Of a stretch of DNA of 35,076 nucleotides, positions 1-9,563 are shown one piece after another. The DNA is taken from assembly GCF_025399195.1 (NCBI RefSeq), contig NW_026252189.1, positions 1 through 35,076 of the forward strand, in the 5' to 3' direction. The notes beneath the pieces are model-generated. The model was not told the DNA's origin. It made no database searches and saw nothing but the letters and a program-made list of their open reading frames with translations. The first letter of the stretch is position 1. Every line of letters starts with the position of its first letter. Made by a program: the position numbers and the translations under genes. The DNA comes from Umbelopsis ramanniana AG (taxonomy: Eukaryota; Mucoromycota; Umbelopsidomycetes; Umbelopsidales; Umbelopsidaceae).

Positions 1-2
1 GT

Positions 3-128
3 CGTAAAGTGGTTAGTGGTATCAAGGCTTATGACTGGAATGGCTATACCTCATTGACCCTGAAACATCTCATGAAACGCCGCCCTGAATTTAACATCGT
101 TAATTGGACGCTCTGTATAACCGGTTGA
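3..128 (+). CDS. Possible 3' end of a gene cut by the window edge
   Basis: A reading frame is open from the left edge to a TGA at 126-128 (about 41 codons). It has a mixed, protein-like composition (SGIKAYDWNGY, then a basic KRRPEF stretch). I recognise no family. An open run of this length is not rare by chance, so this is only a hint that a gene ends here. It could equally be intergenic sequence. Confidence 0.2.
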   Translation, partial: RKVVSGIKAYDWNGYTSLTLKHLMKRRPEFNIVNWTLCITG

Positions 129-1714
129 ACGTCTTTGAAATAAATATCAATTGCATGAAAGGGAAGGGATTGGGACTAAAAGTAAAAGCAACTAGTTTTT
201 TCCTGATTATTATTTTTTTACTACAAACGGACAACAAACTAGTTCAGCAGTTCTATACTCTCATTGCAAATATGTTCCCAAATCGAACTTGCCGATAGTG
301 TTCAGAATTGAGATAGCCGTACTATCTCGGAATGTTAGATGACCTTACGAAGTATGCTAGTTCGGGGCGCCTAAAAGAGCAATGTGTGTTACTGGCCACT
401 GGATTCATGCCACGGCGGGGCCTATAGGAATGAGTGCATTAATTTTGAAGTGGTTGCTCTTGTGGGGGGTTATCTTGACGTTCAGTTTAAGCTGGTGTCT
501 TTTTGCCAAACAGTGAACGGGATAAGAAAACCCCTTTATCGCTCATTACATTTTCCGAAGAGTCCATTACCTCTACGCCGGCGTCATGCGCTCCGTAATG
601 AACAGCACAAGCGCATACATACTGCTATTGAAGTTTACGGCAAACTAGCGGCAATTAAAATAGTATGTTGCTCATTTCTTATCCTTTAGGGCTTGCAAAT
701 ACCTCCTGTAGCTCGAGTTCAACTGTGGCATACCCCACACTCTCGCTATATTTGGTCTGTACGTTCTACCACTCTGCTACATCGACTTTTCTAATAGCTT
801 TCAGGCGTCATATCTCGATTTATCCTGTCCCCAGAGGGTCCTACACACTATTCGTTGTAAGGATAGATTCGCAGTGGAGAGGGGTCTAGCATGCAAGCAA
901 AAGAAAATTGGTTTTATTCAGTAAGTGTGGAGAAAACGCGATTTAGTGGGAAAAATATGGGAGGTCATCAAGGTATTTCCAATAATTTCTAGGTGCTGCT
1001 GGACAGCGTGATGGTTAATACCAGCTCGACTCACTTAACAAGATTAAAGCTTCCTTGTCGACATTTAAAATGTTATATCATACGATAAGAAAGCAAACAG
1101 CTTATTTCGAACTTCAAAATAGCACTCAACGTTAACAAGAATTATTACTACAGCGGAATCGATGTCTACATATCGATTTCGCAATGATGATCCGCCCTTG
1201 GCTTCAAATTATGGTATTTTCGCCGCAGGTTGCTGCACATCGACTTCAGTTACCTTCCAATGAACATACCGTTGTTTTTCAACTCATTCGGTTTCCAAGG
1301 TAGATCGATGATACTACAAGCATAAGGAAGAGAGACATTGGATCAAGTCTTGCTGATTCTGCGCGCACGTTGGCTCGGCATCGGATTTACATGCGGCCGA
1401 AATGACGGACTACCAAATTATTGGATATACATCAAGCCGCAGGATCAAAGTGTGTTATATCGATCCAGAGTTTAGTAATAAACAATTGGATTCTTAAGTC
1501 CTTTGGGTTGACAATACATTTGCATCATCGTAAATTATAACATTTCAATCACTGTAGGAGAGCATAATATCGCGCTCGTTGAGCATTTGTCTGAGTTTTA
1601 AAACGGATACGAGTAAAGTTCTGCGAATTAGTCTGTCCCAATATTTAAAGCCGTTGGGTCGATATATCTTTAAATAATCACTCAACTTCATTTTCATCAA
1701 CTTATTCATTTACC
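129..1714. other. Long intergenic stretch, no gene recognised
   Basis: Several short open frames occur (for example 384-689), but none shows a recognisable domain, splice pattern or family. The right part is the upstream region of the first PEBP gene and holds the 57-nt element at 1376-1432 that recurs before the second PEBP gene. A TATATCT/TTTAAATAA stretch at about 1661-1678 could serve as the core promoter. Confidence 0.5.
1376..1432 (+). repeat. PEBP upstream element, copy 1
   Basis: This 57-nt block aligns with 3803-3858, with one single-base gap and roughly 47 matching positions. It starts with CGGCATCGG and ends with GGATATACAT. Both copies lie about 280-370 bp upstream of a PEBP start codon, while the flanking DNA is much less alike. 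It may be a leftover of the duplication or a retained binding site; the CGG-N3-CGG start resembles zinc-cluster factor sites (inference). Confidence 0.6.
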
Positions 1715-2320
1715 ATGCCATCTGTGGGTCAGCGTATTGAAGCCTACCTCGGAAACCTTCTCAGCTCCAAAAAGGGTCGTGATGCTGGGCTATTGACTCG
1801 CCAGCCTCAATTCGAACAGATAGAACCTACGTTGAAGGTCACCTCTGATATCGGGCCATCCGGAACCATAATGCCAAAAAGATATGGTAACGATGGGGGC
1901 AACGAGCTACCAACGTTGACATGGGAAGCAATCCAGGACGCACAGGAATACTTCGTGATTTCAGAGGACCCCGATGTACCTTTGCCTACCGTTGCTACCC
2001 ATGGAATTCTATACGGTATATCTCCTGAGATCACCAGTATCCAACATGCTGATATCAAAGACGTAGATTCTAAACAGCGTACAATCAAAAATGGATCTAT
2101 CAAATATGGAAAGACTTTGATGAGGACTCCATATGAAGGTCCTCGGCCGCCTCTTAACCATGGCGCACATCGTTATATTTACACAGTCGTGGCTCTCAAG
2201 CACCCACTGGAAAATCTTCCCAAATACCCTGGTAAAACAGACTTCCTCAAGGTTATAAACGAAGATAATGTATTGGCATGGGGCGAATGGATCGGTGTAT
2301 ATGAAAGAAAGCTAGAGTAA
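1715..2320 (+). CDS. PEBP-family protein, tandem copy 1
   Basis: Single-exon gene for 201 residues, about the usual length for fungal phosphatidylethanolamine-binding-like proteins. The core shows the PEBP ligand-pocket motifs: DPDVPLP followed by HGILYGI (residues about 89-102), then a GPRPP...HRY...VVAL stretch (about 146-165), matching the family's DPDxP, HW and GPxPPxGxHRY motifs. There is no signal peptide. PEBP proteins bind anionic lipids or small ligands and some modulate kinases or proteases; the function of this one is unknown. The ATG sits in a good context (ACCATGC). It aligns without gaps with the copy at 4173-4778 over all 201 residues, roughly two thirds identical, and the 3' UTR starts are also alike. 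Confidence 0.92.
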   Translation: MPSVGQRIEAYLGNLLSSKKGRDAGLLTRQPQFEQIEPTLKVTSDIGPSGTIMPKRYGNDGGNELPTLTWEAIQDAQEYFVISEDPDVPLPTVATHGILYGISPEITSIQHADIKDVDSKQRTIKNGSIKYGKTLMRTPYEGPRPPLNHGAHRYIYTVVALKHPLENLPKYPGKTDFLKVINEDNVLAWGEWIGVYERKLE

Positions 2321-3102
2321 TGATTTAACCAGTAGTCAATAGTATCCTATACTGTTTATTTAGAATTACTTTGCCCCCAATATTAAACTAGGATTACGAT
2401 AACAGAGCAGAGCAGAGAGTCTGAAAATTTATTTCTCGCAACCATTGGTACGGCAGGAGAAACATATTCGAACATATGTACTCACAGAGTGAAGATATAG
2501 GTGTGTTTGAAAGGCAATCGTCAAAAAATAAATGTTGAATGAAAATGCAAACGCAGAAGACTATACATACCCTCCTCCGATATGTGTAAAACTCTGATGT
2601 GAAGTTAAAACTCACTTGGAATCTGCATAGAAATTTCTTTGGTTAACAATGTGTGCTTTTATTTTACGCTATTCGAGATTTCTACCAAAGTATGTGAATG
2701 CATATATAATGACTTACTTTACTTGATCGTGTCGTGGGTGTGAAGGACAAGCAAAGGACAAGATGTCAAGAACTGCCTTTTGACTGATCAGTGGGCTTAC
2801 CATTGACATACGCCAATTGACATGTTACAGCCCGGCTAAAATACGAAAATTGTGGGCTCTTAGCGACAAACGAATGGGCATCCAATAACGCAATATTGAA
2901 TTAAATGACGGTATAGGTATGATCATTGGTGTTACACGGTGAAAACAACCACCACGACCTGACAGCCAATCCTTTTCCTTCGCAATGGCGACTTTTACAA
3001 TCCCTCAAAGACATTGGTACTCCTACGATTCGCAAGCGTATCCGTTGATTTTTTTCAAAGCAAAATAAAGCTATATTTTGTTCGGAAAAGAACTAGTATA
3101 TT
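2321..3102. other. Intergenic, convergent 3' regions
   Basis: This holds the 3' flanks of the first PEBP gene (+) and the first GST gene (-). It is AT-rich with no convincing gene; a hydrophobic Cys-rich frame at 2394-2615 (-) has no recognisable features and is probably chance. Confidence 0.5.
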
Positions 3103-3741
3103 TTATGTTCTGGAGGGCATAGAGAAGCGTTCTACTTCAGTCTTAACAGCTTCCAGCGAGCGCACGTTTTGAACTAGCTTCCAAAGATGAGGGTAATTCT
3201 CTTCAATCGAAAGGAGAGGTCCGAAAGCGGTGATTAAACAAGTGGCATGGACATCAACGAGAGAGAGCTTGTCACCAACGTAGTAGCCGGTACCGTTCTT
3301 GATCAGAGCTTCCTCATGCTTAATCAGAATTGGATTTGCAACAGTTTCTTTGAAGATTTCAAATTGCTCGGCGTATTTCTCAGGTTCAAGTTCCCTTAAT
3401 CTTCGAGTTCTACCGCCCTTAGCAACAATTTCGCCCCAGCTTTCATAGTACTGGTCGATGAGAGCAGCTTCATCTTCGTTTGAACCGAGAAGACCGATAC
3501 TAGACTTACGCGCCACATAACGATTAATGGCGTTGCTTTCAGCGAGAACAAACTTAGTACCGTCAGCTCGAGTTTCAGTTAATACTGGCATCTTTCCGAA
3601 CGGGGTTTTGGGCTTTTCCTCTTCATTCCAGTTCTTAGGATAAGTGTTGGTCCAGTCAAAGCCGCTGAGGGAAAGAAGAGTTCTTCCTGTCAAAGCTAAA
3701 CCATGACGGTCAAAGTAGAGAAAATCGTAATGGGAAGACAT
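3103..3741 (-). CDS. Glutathione S-transferase, sigma/alpha-like
   Basis: Single-exon gene for 212 residues, normal GST length. The N-terminal thioredoxin-like domain has LYFDRHGLA near residue 8, placing Tyr9 where sigma-class enzymes carry the catalytic tyrosine, then TPFGKMPVLTE (cis-proline, about 46-56) and LAESNAINRYVARK (about 65-78), which binds the glutathione gamma-glutamyl group. An all-helical domain follows, with YVGDKLSLVDVHA (about 158-170), the usual N-capping/Asp motif. An in-frame ATG lies 10 codons upstream at 3771, but the family N-terminus fits 3741. The enzyme would conjugate glutathione to electrophiles in the cytosol. It is divergent from the second PEBP gene, and the shared 431-bp promoter region holds the PEBP upstream element. 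Confidence 0.9.
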   Translation of the reverse strand: MSSHYDFLYFDRHGLALTGRTLLSLSGFDWTNTYPKNWNEEEKPKTPFGKMPVLTETRADGTKFVLAESNAINRYVARKSSIGLLGSNEDEAALIDQYYESWGEIVAKGGRTRRLRELEPEKYAEQFEIFKETVANPILIKHEEALIKNGTGYYVGDKLSLVDVHATCLITAFGPLLSIEENYPHLWKLVQNVRSLEAVKTEVERFSMPSRT

Positions 3742-4172
3742 TATGCGAGTGAAAGCGATCCCGACTCTCAAACTGAAGCGCAGTCGCTACTTTACATAGA
3801 TGCGGCATCGGTTGTACATGGAGCCGAGGTGCGGAATACCAAATAACTGGATATACATTCTGGCCGCTCGAGATCAAGATCCATCCCATGCAATTTACAA
3901 CGTTAGCCATAGATTACTGAGGTCAACAAAGATAATTAACAAATGCACCTGCTATGTTCGTTTTTTAGGTGCAGAAGTTAGTCGTGAATCGCTCACATTC
4001 CGCTCATTTGGGAGAAATTGAAAAAGTGTCCTTCAACTCGGCAACAGCCTGATGCTCAAAAAATACTCGGCTATAGTTGCGATTGATCGGCCAATCAAAC
4101 ATTTAAGTTTTTTTAATTTTTTATTTTATGCCACTGGTTTCTTCTTTCCCATAAACCTACGACTTGTTTGCC
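3742..4172. promoter_or_regulatory. Shared promoter region of GST (-) and PEBP copy 2 (+)
   Basis: Two divergent genes start at either end of this 431-bp stretch, so it probably drives both. It contains element copy 2 (3803-3858) and T-rich tracts close to the PEBP start. No clear TATA box was seen on either strand. Confidence 0.5.
3803..3858 (+). repeat. PEBP upstream element, copy 2
   Basis: This 56-nt counterpart of 1376-1432 is about 83 percent identical over the aligned block and keeps CGGCATCGG at its start and ATACCAAAT...GGATATACAT at its end. It lies about 315-370 bp before the second PEBP ATG and only about 60 bp before the divergent GST ATG, so it could act on both genes. Confidence 0.6.
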
Positions 4173-4778
4173 ATGCCAACTTTCGGTCAACGATTTGAAG
4201 CTTATCTTGGATACCTTCTCAGCTCTCAAAAGGGTCGCGATGCCGGCTTGATGACCCACCTACCTCCATTCGACAAGATCGAACCAACAATGAACGTCAC
4301 TTCAGATATCGGTGCTTCCGGGTGCTCAATGCCAAAACAATGTGCTATGGATGGCGACAACGAGTGGCCAGGATTGACATGGGAGAAAGTCCAAGGCGCT
4401 CAGCAATACATTGTTGTGGCAGAGGATGCCGATGTACCGATCCCCAACCCCATAGCCCATGGGTTCTTTTACGGTATCCCGTCTGAGATCACCAGCATCC
4501 ATCACGCTGATCTCAAGGAAATAGATACTACTAAGCATACGATCAAAAATGGATCCATCAAATATGGAAAGACTATGTTGAGAACGGTATACGAAGGCCC
4601 TAAGCCTGTTTACAACCATGGCCCACATCGATACTACTACACAGTCGTGGCTCTCAAGCAGCCATTGGAAAATCTTCCAGAATACCCTAGCAAGGCAGAA
4701 CTGGTCAAGGCTGTGAAAGAGGACAATGTGTTGGCTTGGGGAGAATGGATTGGTGTATACGAAAGAAAACTAGAGTAA
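4173..4778 (+). CDS. PEBP-family protein, tandem copy 2
   Basis: Single-exon gene for 201 residues, collinear with the copy at 1715-2320. The pocket motifs are present in slightly changed form: EDADVPIP then AHGFFYGI (about 88-102) and GPKPVYNHGPHRY (about 146-158). The C-terminal 20 residues or so are identical in the two copies, whereas residues 28-60 differ most. The start is set at 4173 (GCCATGC), which matches the start of copy 1; a slightly longer frame has no upstream ATG. The 3' flank begins with the same TAATxATTTAA pattern as copy 1. Which ligand either protein binds cannot be read from the sequence. Confidence 0.92.
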   Translation: MPTFGQRFEAYLGYLLSSQKGRDAGLMTHLPPFDKIEPTMNVTSDIGASGCSMPKQCAMDGDNEWPGLTWEKVQGAQQYIVVAEDADVPIPNPIAHGFFYGIPSEITSIHHADLKEIDTTKHTIKNGSIKYGKTMLRTVYEGPKPVYNHGPHRYYYTVVALKQPLENLPEYPSKAELVKAVKEDNVLAWGEWIGVYERKLE

Positions 4779-5046
4779 TAATTTAATCAATAGTATTATA
4801 TAAGGAAGTAAAACTGTCTATGTCAACTGTAGAATCATTGGGTATGGCAGTTCGAACTCCATATATTCGTGTTTATGCGTTTTATATAGACCCAAAATTA
4901 AGAACAAGGGAAAAAAAAGGCTGGTACTACAAAAAGATTCACTGCCGTTGATATATCGCAATATGCGTACTCAGGTAACAACTACGTTTTTACAGTGACT
5001 AACATCTCCAGAATACACGCTGTAATGTCCATTGCATCTAGCCAGA

Positions 5047-5893
5047 TTACAACTTCTGCATATCAAAAGGTCCTCCCTTCTCCATTGCCTTGATATAAGC
5101 TGGTCGACTACGCACTTTCTCCAACCAGGCGCGGGTGTGCTCGCCAATAAACTTATCCATTTGTCCTGCGGTTATGTCAATGGGGAAGACCATTTGTATA
5201 TCGGCTCCGGAGATTTGTGATCCTGCAAACCATTCATTCTTGGATAAGTGCTCCTCAATCAGCTCATACTGAGCCTTTAGGTTGGGTTCGATCATTCTGG
5301 TGTTGATTTCCCGCCTAATTATGTATGGGACAAGTCGGACAAGGAATGGTGTTTCTTGAATGGCGGCACCCAAGATCAGGGTCAACAACAAGGGAAGCAT
5401 GAGGGAACCTATGAATAAGAGAAAAATTAAATTGAGAATCGCATGAAGGGCCGAGATAATCGACGGTCCTCTTACCTTCGGCGGTGTGCAACCAATAGGT
5501 GTACTGAAGCTGTTCGTCCGTGCCTTCAGCTGGTCTCCATTTACCATTACCATATCTGATTTGTTCCAAATAGATAAAAATCATATGTCAATGCAAAATT
5601 CCTCTACCAAGCATCCTCTACAAGCTAATACTGTACCTGGACACCAAGTATTCGACAATAGCTCCGGATTCTGCAATGGTGTGTCTGCCGTCAGTAATGA
5701 CGGGGGATTTGCCGAGCGAATGGACATCTTTCAACTCTTTTGGAGCCATCATGTCGGGTTGTCTCTGGTAAAACTTGATTTCATAGTTGACATTAAGTTC
5801 TTCCAGCAACCATAGAATGCGCTGAGAGCGAGAGTTGTTCAAATGGTGCAAAATAAGAGGGGTTTCTGGAACTTTAGGAGTAGTGTCGGCCAT
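5047..5893 (-). CDS. GTT1: Glutathione S-transferase, Gtt1-like
   Basis: Three exons on the minus strand (5893-5637, 5555-5476, 5408-5047) with introns of 81 and 67 nt give 232 residues; reading phase is kept across both junctions. The N-terminal domain has LILHHLNNSRSQRILWLLEE (about 14-32), the signature of the yeast Gtt1 group, with Ser21 as the likely catalytic residue, and LGKSPVITDG then ESGAIVEYL for glutathione binding. YWLHTAEGS spans the second junction and opens the helical domain, again typical of Gtt1. Gtt1 proteins are membrane-associated GSTs; a hydrophobic LMLPLLLTLILG stretch follows. A minus-strand TATATAA lies about 45 bp upstream. It is clearly a different GST class from the gene at 3103-3741. 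Confidence 0.93.
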
Positions 5894-5937
5894 AGTTTAG
5901 GATTAAAGGTAAAGTTACAATCGATCTGATACACCTG

Positions 5938-5946
5938 TTATATATA
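5938..5946 (-). promoter_or_regulatory. TATA box of the Gtt1-like gene
   Basis: TATATAA on the minus strand, about 45 bp before the ATG at 5893, a position that fits a short 5' UTR. Confidence 0.5.
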
Positions 5947-7215
5947 ATTTTCAGGCCACTAATTTTTTTCTAGTCTATTGCGCGGTAACACGTAATGTCG
6001 ATGCTTGCCGATCGAAATCAAGCGGGTCTTCCCAAGGACGTTGGCAACGCACGGTGCTTCATCCATCACATCCCGAACCTTACGCCCGCGTGATATTTCG
6101 TTCAGCACTACATATTTCAACATCACAATTAACGTTCTGCTCATGGTCTCGAGCTTCCCACTTCGTACTGAAGTAGTTGAAATCAGCCTAGTCAGCAGTA
6201 ATCCAATGCTTTTTGGCTATGTTCGGTGTTCGGACTTTTAAACCCGCGCATTTCAATGGGTTGACTGGCATATGCTTTTGGAGAAGGTTACGCGCGAAAA
6301 TAAGATAAGAATCAGTGACAAAATTAAAAAAGTGCAATAATAGATGATGGTTTCAATAAAACTTCCCAATCAATGAAATTGAAACTCGTAATTTTCTATG
6401 GCGCTCTAGACCTGTTGCTTGAGTTTGCCATGAAGCAACTCCGAACAGCATGCATTGAAGATCCGCTGACCCAGGCCACTATTCTGAAATGACACAATGA
6501 AGATAACAAACAAAGCTTGTTGGGGCCGATGTCGTATTTTAAAGGTTGGAAATGGGAATAAGTTTATTTGGCCAATCTCAGGTCGTCCACACGGTCTTTT
6601 GGATGAGTCTTGAGGTCGCTCTATTCCTTTAGCACACAGGAACCATCATTGAAGTTTAGCTGCGCGGTGCCAAACCAAAACGTCTTATCATTCTGGTATT
6701 TCTTTTGGTTTCATGACGTCCAGTGTGCCGACTGGAATTAGATCCCACCTTGGTTTATGAACAGTAACGGGTGGGGCAAGCTGACTTTAATTTACCTCAA
6801 GCGGCCCATTTCTGACCATGAGCCGGTCAATAAAACAATGGATGGAAGAAGGAGCTCACTGCCTTTGCAACGAACTCAATGGCCAAATTTTTTTTATCGG
6901 ATTTCAAAGGTATGGGTGTTTATGCCAGTTTGTGTGAGCACTTTGGAATGATATTGGCGCCGTAACCATGGCATGTTCTTACCTAGATATCGAGACTGGG
7001 GTTCATCGGCAACAGTTCAAACAGACCCTTTGTGGAATCACCGTCATATTATCGTTTCAAGACAACTCAGAATTCCTATTTATTCAAATGTTTCAGTCTC
7101 CACAACTTGCTTTTTTTGACAGCAGCTTTGCCAAACGTTAGGTACCCTGCTGTCGGTTTTTGAGAAATTTTTGTCACTGTGCCTGCCAACTTCGATCATA
7201 CTCCATCGGCGGGGG
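5947..7215. other. Intergenic, no firm gene
   Basis: No gene with recognisable domains or splice structure was found on either strand. A short frame at 6373-6492 (+, 39 codons with an ATG) has a protein-like composition but nothing that supports it beyond that. Confidence 0.45.
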
Positions 7216-7222
7216 TATAAAT
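7216..7222 (+). promoter_or_regulatory. TATA box before a candidate small gene
   Basis: TATAAAT within a G-rich flank (GGGGGTATAAATC). It lies 84 bp before the ATG at 7300, and no other gene follows it for over 1 kb. Confidence 0.4.
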
Positions 7223-7299
7223 CTCCTTGTCAGTGGATAAGGTTTCGTTTCCTGATTTTTCTTACAAGGTATGATTCTTACCAATCCATTAGTCATGGA

Positions 7300-7638
7300 A
7301 TGCAGAATCCTCCCTTTGAGGCTTATGGCCAAGAAACCGTTACGCAATCTGAACAGGAAGGCAAGGCGACGAAAAAAGGGATTATGGGTATTGGACCCGG
7401 ACCAGGCATCAGGAGTAGGAACGGGTTCCCACTGCGATTTGACCGTCCATCGGCGACTCCCCTACCTTGGCGGTCTTGATTTTGCCTCATATTGCTATCA
7501 TGAGACTGACCCTGAAACCTGCCGTCAATGCGAAAAATAGCAAAATCTCCTGGAGCAGGCAACGATTTCACGAAAGGCAATGGAAGGATTCTCATTACTA
7601 TTTTCATTTTTTGGGTTGTTTTCTGCACCTGTTGCTAA
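7300..7638 (+). CDS. Candidate small tail-anchored protein
   Basis: This is a hypothetical two-exon gene: exon 1 7300-7414, intron 7415-7540 (GTAGGA...AATAG), exon 2 7541-7638, giving 70 residues. Exon 1 encodes a polar, Gln/Glu/Lys-rich segment followed by KKGIMGIGPGPGI. Exon 2 encodes a Gly/Lys-rich stretch, then one hydrophobic segment of about 16 residues (ILITIFIFWVVF) that runs into a terminal CTCC. This would be a tail-anchored membrane protein with a potentially lipidated end. Support is the upstream TATA box, conserved phase across the splice and coherent composition. Against it, competing frames overlap (7271-7540 and others), and two ATGs (7271, 7295) precede this one in another frame. 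I recognise no family. Confidence 0.33.
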
Positions 7639-8617
7639 TACCAGCAGCTGACGCCAAAGATTTTGAAATCATTCTTCGCTAAACGATAACTAGCAAGCAT
7701 CTAGTCTTCTGTGTTGTTCCATTTCAAGCAAGTGAGATATGATAGAATAGATCACGCACACACATTTTTTTTTTAACAAGCAAATATAACCCCACTCTCG
7801 AAAAGAGATTTTCTTGCTGCCCTGCCTTGACAAGATGTCCATGTAAAAATACACGGCATATTGCATGAATGCGTCTATTTTTTCCTTGCAGGAAAGCCAC
7901 ATCTTGAACCCATCTGGCATATAGCAATGCCATAGGATAGAGGCATGCATCTTAAGATAAACGGCATGTGATGGCTAGACAAGGTGAAGTCATTTTGCGT
8001 ATGTCAAAAAAAGCATCACAAATTTTCGGCGTCTTCCTGAAGGGAAAGGGTATGGTATGACATAAATTTTCGCATATACTCAGAGTCGAAAAAAATGCTT
8101 CATAAAGTGAGGGATTGTGATTTGGAACATGGATAATTTGTGTCAAGAGGCAGAAAGATGAATTTCCATTTCGATGATTTGGCGTTCGCCAGCAACTGCG
8201 TTATGGTGAAATGAAAATAAGCACTGATCTATGGCATTCTATTCATGCTAGATAATTCATCCCAGTTGTCGTAGTATGAAATAGAATCAATGGATATGCA
8301 TGGAAAAAGTTTTTTGTGGTGCCTGATATAAAACTACATCGGTCAAACGCTTTTTGGATCACTTCTGTCCAACAAACTGCTTACGAAAAGATTCCCTTAA
8401 ATCATACTCAATGCGGTATCTTTCTTGGCGTTGTCGATTTATCGAACCCCTCCTGCTACAAGAAATTTACGATTTGGGAAAAGTGCCATGCCCTTTTACC
8501 TTTGCTCTCTGAACCCCACTGAGTTTTAATATGTCATCATAATGCTGGAAGCTATTTCCTTATCGAGCACACGTGTAATGGCGATTTGCAAATGAGGTCA
8601 CACTTTTCTCCAGTCTC
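7639..8617. other. Intergenic, no gene recognised
   Basis: AT-rich sequence with short unconvincing frames on both strands. The right end is the promoter of the small Cys/His gene starting at 8757. Confidence 0.45.
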
Positions 8618-8624
8618 TATAAAT
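8618..8624 (+). promoter_or_regulatory. TATA box of the small Cys/His gene
   Basis: CTATAAATG, about 135 bp before the ATG at 8757. The stretch between is pyrimidine-rich and looks like a 5' UTR, with CTTTTTCACTCTTC near its 3' end. Confidence 0.5.
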
Positions 8625-8756
8625 GAGCCCGTTTCGCATTTGAACTTCAGCATTTTTCTCCAGAACCCCATCTTAAGTCAAAACCAAGCCAAGCTTTTAA
8701 AGGATAACTTTACCAAGACTTTTTCACTCTTCATCAATCCATACCTTCACCCATAA

Positions 8757-8972
8757 ATGAACAAGCACGCACACCATTCACATCCATCTGCCTCAACTCC
8801 TGTTGTCTGCTACTACAGCAACTTCTGCAAGTTCTGTGGAGTCGATATATCTCGATTCAGGTAACTGTTCTGAACTGCATCCAATTGAAAACCGATTGAA
8901 TATCTCATTAACCTCCTGCCTTCCTTTGACAGCCATGAATCCTATTGCAAATACTTTCAAACGAGACGATAA
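8757..8972 (+). CDS. Small Cys/His protein, zinc-knuckle-like
   Basis: Two exons (8757-8860 and 8933-8972) separated by a 72-nt intron (CAG|GTAACT ... ATTAAC ... GACAG) encode 47 residues. The N-terminus is His/Ser-rich. The second half is aromatic and Cys-rich, with C24-x2-C27-x8-H36-x3-C40 and an extra Cys18, a spacing suited to one zinc ion; it ends QTRR. The intron interrupts the motif between the CxxC pair and the His/Cys pair. Without splicing the frame stops directly after the donor site. A TATA box and a long pyrimidine-rich leader precede it. A competing unspliced frame of 126 codons (8803-9180) overlaps but looks like translated intron and UTR. I know no family with exactly this motif; function is unknown. 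Confidence 0.5.
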
Positions 8973-9563
8973 TTTTATTTTTACCGTTGCGCAGCCGTAC
9001 GACCTACCTCATCATACCAACCAACCGACCGCGCCTCCTAATCGGTTGAGCCCCCCCATCGCAATGCAAAATTTCATACATTCATATACTCTCGTCTGGA
9101 AACCCGCAACATTCTTCCAAAGCCCTTTTATGACTCGGCTGGCCTGGGAGAAGGAGCTCTACAAAGATAAAAAAGACTAGCAGGCAAAAGCCCAGATATA
9201 TTCCCCCATCTCTCTTTGTAAATAATTATCGATGTTCATTTTTTTTGTCCTCTATGCATAATACTCAATACATTTTCCCATATCCTATAATTTGGTGCCA
9301 ATTTTTTTTAAGCTAGTCAAAAAGGAAGGCTATCGAAGTTACGCGATATGAAATAATGCGAAACTAGTTTTCAACATGGGAAAGTGGGAATTTGCCCATA
9401 CTGCCCGTCATAAATGCGCAACTTGAAAATCGCATTTTAGAACCAGAACGAAGGATTACCCATATTAAATTGGTAAATCACGCGGAGTCGATATTCCGAT
9501 TTTCCATCGAGTTCTCCCTCCAGGGCTTTCGATTATTTCTTTTAATTTTCCTCCCCCGCCTAC
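8973..9563. other. 3' flank of the small gene and upstream region of MHT1
   Basis: The only long frame here is the tail of 8803-9180 (+), a Pro/Thr-rich stretch ending KELYKDKKD, with no recognisable domain. The right half is the upstream region of the homocysteine methyltransferase gene; no TATA box was seen. Confidence 0.45.

Noticed and set aside
4843-4870. GTTCGAACTCC resembling a tRNA T-arm
   Set aside because: No acceptor stem, D-arm or anticodon arm can be drawn around it.
7271-7540. 89-codon plus-strand frame ending in several cysteines
   Set aside because: Basic, low-information sequence with no family. The overlapping spliced model 7300-7638 gives a more coherent product, though neither is proven.
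8803-9180. 126-codon plus-strand frame
   Set aside because: It runs across a consensus intron and the 3' flank of the small Cys/His gene and has no recognisable motif. Kept only as the alternative to the 47-residue model.
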